The position numbers and the translations under genes are program-made. The notes under the pieces are model-generated. The model saw nothing but the letters and a program-made list of their open reading frames with translations. It was not told the origin of the DNA and did no database searches. Below are positions 34,337-35,181 of a stretch of DNA of 35,181 nt, piece by piece. The stretch covers positions 1-35,181 of the forward strand of contig NZ_JFKD01000026.1 of NCBI RefSeq assembly GCF_002115725.1. The letters run 5' to 3'. This DNA is from Marivita cryptomonadis. GTDB taxonomy: Bacteria > Pseudomonadota > Alphaproteobacteria > Rhodobacterales > Rhodobacteraceae. Each line of letters opens with the position of its first letter. Position 1 is the stretch's first letter.

Positions 34337-35181
34337 TGTCCTCCGATCTTGTGATCGTCTACCACCGCCAACCGTATGAAGAAGTCGAAGAGAACGGGAA
34401 AACCGTTCTGCGTGAAAACAAGAGCCCGAACGGGATCGTACCAACGCTGAAGAGCTTTTTCGGCAAGGTCGAACACGGTGCATGGGTCGCGTGGAAGTTG
34501 GCAGACGACGCCAATAACCCCGGCTGGGACCGACAGATCGAGGTCGAGGACAGCTTCGGCAGCTACTCGGTCTCGCGGCTGCCGCTGACGCAGAAGCAGG
34601 TTCACGAGTTCTATCACGTCACATCGAAAGAGGCGTTCTGGCCGATCCTGCATAGCTTCAAGGATCGCTACAACTATGACCCGGTGGACTGGCCAAATTT
34701 CCGCGAAGTGAATTGGCGTTTCGCAGAAGCAGCAGCTGCCGAGGCTGCACAGGGTGCATTGGTCTGGGTACATGATTACAACCTGTGGCTTGTACCCGGA
34801 TACCTGCGCCAGATGCGCCCCGACGTGAAGATCGCCTTTTTCCACCACACGCCATTCCCCGCACCGGACATGTTCAATGTCTTGCCATGGCGCAAAGAAA
34901 TTGTGGAAAGTTTGATGGCGTGTGACAGCGTCGGCTTTCACATACCACGATATGCCACCAATTTCGCTGCGGTTGTCCAAAGTCTTATGGATGTGGAAAT
35001 CACCAAGCGGGACAAGGTGCCAGACGACCTGATTGCGGAAGGAACGGCTCTGACTGAACGGAAAGTACCTGCCATCCTTGGAGGTCTCAATCGTGACGTG
35101 CACCTAAGCGTTGCGCCAGTCGGGGTCGATGTGGACTACATTCAGACCCGCGCCCGCGTGGATGCCACGGCACAGCGCGCA
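34336..35181 (+). CDS. ggpS: GT20 glycosyltransferase, probable glucosylglycerol-phosphate synthase (partial, C-terminus off right edge)
   Basis: From ATG 34336, 282 residues are readable to the end of the window with no stop, of about 500 expected. The protein is of the trehalose-6-phosphate synthase family (GT20) but carries the GgpS-type signatures WVHDYNLWLVPGYLRQMRP and FFHHTPFPAPDMFNVLPWR, together with DWPNFREVNWRFAEA and GFHIPRY. In OtsA the corresponding residues bind donor phosphate and acceptor. GgpS condenses ADP-glucose with glycerol-3-phosphate, which fits the upstream GpsA-like gene. Use as trehalose-phosphate synthase is less likely. The start overlaps the HAD stop by one base. 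Confidence 0.88.
   Translation, partial: MSSDLVIVYHRQPYEEVEENGKTVLRENKSPNGIVPTLKSFFGKVEHGAWVAWKLADDANNPGWDRQIEVEDSFGSYSVSRLPLTQKQVHEFYHVTSKEAFWPILHSFKDRYNYDPVDWPNFREVNWRFAEAAAAEAAQGALVWVHDYNLWLVPGYLRQMRPDVKIAFFHHTPFPAPDMFNVLPWRKEIVESLMACDSVGFHIPRYATNFAAVVQSLMDVEITKRDKVPDDLIAEGTALTERKVPAILGGLNRDVHLSVAPVGVDVDYIQTRARVDATAQRA

Noticed and set aside
34336..35181. GT20 gene as trehalose-6-phosphate synthase (otsA)
   Set aside because: HDYNLW and HHTPFP replace the OtsA-type HDYHL and LHIPFP patterns, and the linked GpsA-like gene supplies glycerol-3-phosphate, not glucose-6-phosphate.
1..35181. CRISPR arrays, tRNA or rRNA genes, insertion sequences, phage genes
   Set aside because: No regularly spaced repeats, no cloverleaf or rRNA sequence and no transposase, integrase or phage protein was recognised on either strand.

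Overview
The window looks like the chromosome of a marine alphaproteobacterium of the Rhodobacteraceae (Roseobacter group). The evidence is the GC-rich coding sequence, the flagellar gene order motB-flgE-flgK-flgL-flgI-motA with CtrA-like promoter boxes, two TAXI-type TRAP transporters with fused 4TM/12TM permeases, and a DctB/DctD-like two-component system. Coding is dense: no gap exceeds 300 bases, and I see no tRNA, rRNA, CRISPR array, insertion sequence or other mobile element. The genus cannot be told from the sequence alone.

Layout. (1) 1-9325, minus strand: a flagellar block read from right to left as motB, flgE, flgK, flgL, flgI, motA and an unrecognised exported protein, followed by the 5' part of a secreted-protein gene that runs off the left edge. 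(2) 9358-11546: a DadA-like FAD amine/amino-acid dehydrogenase, divergent from a secreted beta-propeller-like protein. (3) 11554-17950, minus strand: a sensor kinase and response regulator (DctB/DctD-like), then a TAXI solute receptor and a fused TRAP permease. (4) 18003-22378, minus strand: a periplasmic adaptor and an RND efflux pump, with no outer-membrane channel gene beside them. (5) 22441-30275: an alpha/beta hydrolase of the haloacetate dehalogenase family, two tartrate/D-malate dehydrogenase-like proteins, a divergent LysR regulator, and a second TAXI receptor plus TRAP permease. This reads as an uptake-and-oxidation locus for a 2-hydroxy acid such as tartrate or malate. (6) 30293-35181: an aldo/keto reductase and galU on the minus strand, divergent from a tightly coupled gpsA-like / HAD phosphatase / GT20 synthase operon. 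That operon matches glucosylglycerol (compatible solute) synthesis and is cut by the right edge.

How the parts work together. The stator (MotA/MotB) and hook/ring proteins form one operon-like run whose two promoter regions both carry a TTAA-N7-TTAA-like box 45-55 bases before the start codon. Each TRAP locus has a strong hairpin between receptor and permease genes, which would favour receptor over permease expression. In the last operon the G3P dehydrogenase-like protein could supply the acceptor, the GT20 enzyme join it to glucose, and the HAD enzyme remove the phosphate.

Most notable: the response regulator beside TRAP system 1 has a sigma-54 AAA+ domain in which the GAFTGA loop is missing; the putative glucosylglycerol operon carries its own G3P dehydrogenase paralogue; paired CtrA-like boxes precede motB and flgE; a perfect dyad lies between the tartrate-dehydrogenase-like gene and lysR; and the dehalogenase-family hydrolase has Trp where the fluoroacetate dehalogenase reference has a halide-binding His.
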